A stretch of 5,962 nucleotides of DNA from Bacillota bacterium (GTDB lineage: Bacteria; Bacillota; Clostridia; Peptostreptococcales; Anaerovoracaceae), in the NCBI GenBank assembly GCA_016282655.1, contig JAEELK010000204.1:1-5962 (forward strand), in the 5' to 3' direction. Numbering within the stretch: the stretch's first letter is position 1; each line of letters starts with the position of its first letter. The notes under the pieces were generated by a model that was not told the origin of the DNA, did no database searches, and saw nothing but the letters and a program-made list of their open reading frames with translations. Both the position numbers and the translations under genes were made by a program. Shown piece after piece: positions 5,374 through 5,962 of the stretch.

Positions 5374-5844
5374 ATGGATCTGAAAGAACAGTACGATAAA
5401 CTCCTCAGGTACTGCTATATGAAAACAAAAGACAGCTTACTTGCTGAAGATATCGTGCAGGAGACTTTCCTGAAGTTTTGGCAGAGCCATTCTTATGAAG
5501 ATACGGGTAAGGAAATGGCCTATCTCTATACGATAGCCAGAAATTTGTGTGTGGACGAATTTCGAAGGAAGACGACGTTGGATATCGAGGCGTATCCGGA
5601 TCTCCCGGCTTACAGGGACTCAGAGCCTGAGAATGTGATCGACGGCATTGTCATAGAGGAAGCGTTGGAGCAGCTGCCGGAAGATCTCAGGGAGATCGTA
5701 GTATTGAGATATGCATGCGATATCTCAGCTGCAGATATCGGAAAAGTGATGGGAATATCAAGGTTTTCAGTTAACAGGAGATTAAAAGAAGGGCTTGGAA
5801 CTCTAAGGAACCTGCTGGGAGGTGAATATTGCGATGACAGATAA
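5374..5844 (+). CDS. ECF-type RNA polymerase sigma factor
   Basis: A 156-residue group IV (ECF) sigma-70 family protein, which would direct core RNA polymerase to a small set of promoters. Sigma region 2 spans about 5-66: AEDIVQETFLKFW (24-36) is the core-binding 2.2 segment, and YLYTIARNLCVDEFRRK (50-66) the -10 recognition helix of 2.4. A short acidic, proline-containing linker (about 67-92) takes the place of region 3. Sigma region 4 covers about 96-149: LPEDLREIVVLRYACDIS (101-118), then the helix-turn-helix DIGKVMGISRFSVNRRLKEG (121-140), the -35 reader. GAGGAGGA (5358-5365) lies eight bases before the ATG. Base composition is about 46% G+C (193 of 420 bases, 5401-5820), and AGA/AGG arginine codons are common, unlike thrC. 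The downstream gene overlaps it by 11 bases, implying co-expression. The ECF subgroup and signal are not identifiable from the sequence. Confidence 0.93.
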   Translation: MDLKEQYDKLLRYCYMKTKDSLLAEDIVQETFLKFWQSHSYEDTGKEMAYLYTIARNLCVDEFRRKTTLDIEAYPDLPAYRDSEPENVIDGIVIEEALEQLPEDLREIVVLRYACDISAADIGKVMGISRFSVNRRLKEGLGTLRNLLGGEYCDDR

Positions 5845-5962
5845 AGAGATAAAAATCATGCTGAAAAAAGCGTATGTCGTGTCTGAAACAGAAAAGGAAA
5901 AACAGTTTATCCTAAAATACGAGGAACGCGCATTACAGCTTTCAAGCATCATCAAAATGGAG
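5834..5962 (+). CDS. Partner gene of the ECF sigma factor, putative anti-sigma or membrane protein (first 43 residues only)
   Basis: The ATG at 5834 opens a frame that continues to the right edge. It overlaps the last 11 bases of the sigma gene, including its stop, in another frame. GGAGGTG (5818-5824), inside the sigma coding region, lies nine bases upstream, so translational coupling is likely. The visible product begins MTDKEIKIMLKKAY and is charged and Lys/Glu-rich, probably helical, with no membrane segment, signal peptide or CxxC/HxxxCxxC zinc motif in the part seen. In Firmicutes, the gene overlapping an ECF sigma factor commonly encodes its membrane anti-sigma factor, with a cytoplasmic N-terminal helix before a transmembrane segment; that role is inferred from position only. 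G+C is low, like the sigma gene. Confidence 0.75.
   Translation, partial: MTDKEIKIMLKKAYVVSETEKEKQFILKYEERALQLSSIIKME

Overview
This window looks like chromosomal DNA from a GC-rich anaerobic Clostridia-type Firmicute (Oscillospiraceae/Lachnospiraceae-like). That placement is an inference from strong purine-rich Shine-Dalgarno sites, an EpsC-type serine acetyltransferase, an AlaA-type aminotransferase, a rubredoxin-like/flavoprotein fusion and an ECF sigma factor; no ribosomal RNA or other firm marker is present. Two sampled lines of the threonine synthase gene are about 62% G+C.

Layout. Positions 1-444 (minus) hold the N-terminal half of a serine O-acetyltransferase that runs off the left edge. 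A divergent intergenic region (445-752) carries a good promoter for each side, a tandem TTTCnGAAA motif and a leader stem-loop. AlaA-like aminotransferase follows on plus (753-1970). It shares a long bidirectional terminator with a convergent FAD/NAD(P) oxidoreductase on minus (2066-3373), which has an N-terminal four-cysteine rubredoxin-like module. A second divergent intergenic region (3374-3550) has two promoters with near-adjacent -35 boxes, and a perfect 16-bp palindrome fills the spacer of the promoter facing threonine synthase (thrC, plus, 3551-5029). After a thrC terminator come a tRNA-Ser(GGA) with its own promoter and terminator (5178-5266), an ECF-type sigma factor (5374-5844) and, overlapping it by 11 bases, the start of a partner gene that runs off the right edge.

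How the genes relate. The first part is amino-acid metabolism: O-acetylserine for cysteine, alanine/glutamate transamination, and threonine synthesis, each gene with its own promoter and terminator rather than one operon. The flavoprotein is probably an electron-transfer or oxidative-stress reductase. The part after the tRNA differs: G+C falls to about 46%, codon choice shifts toward AGA/AGG and A/T-ending codons, and the genes form a tight regulatory pair. This is compatible with an acquired segment next to a tRNA gene, but no integrase or att repeat is visible.

No CRISPR array, insertion sequence or clearly novel system is visible. The best leads are the spacer-filling palindrome in the thrC promoter, the rubredoxin-like/reductase fusion lacking the usual acidic residue after its NAD(P) motif, and the sigma factor with its truncated partner beside the tRNA.
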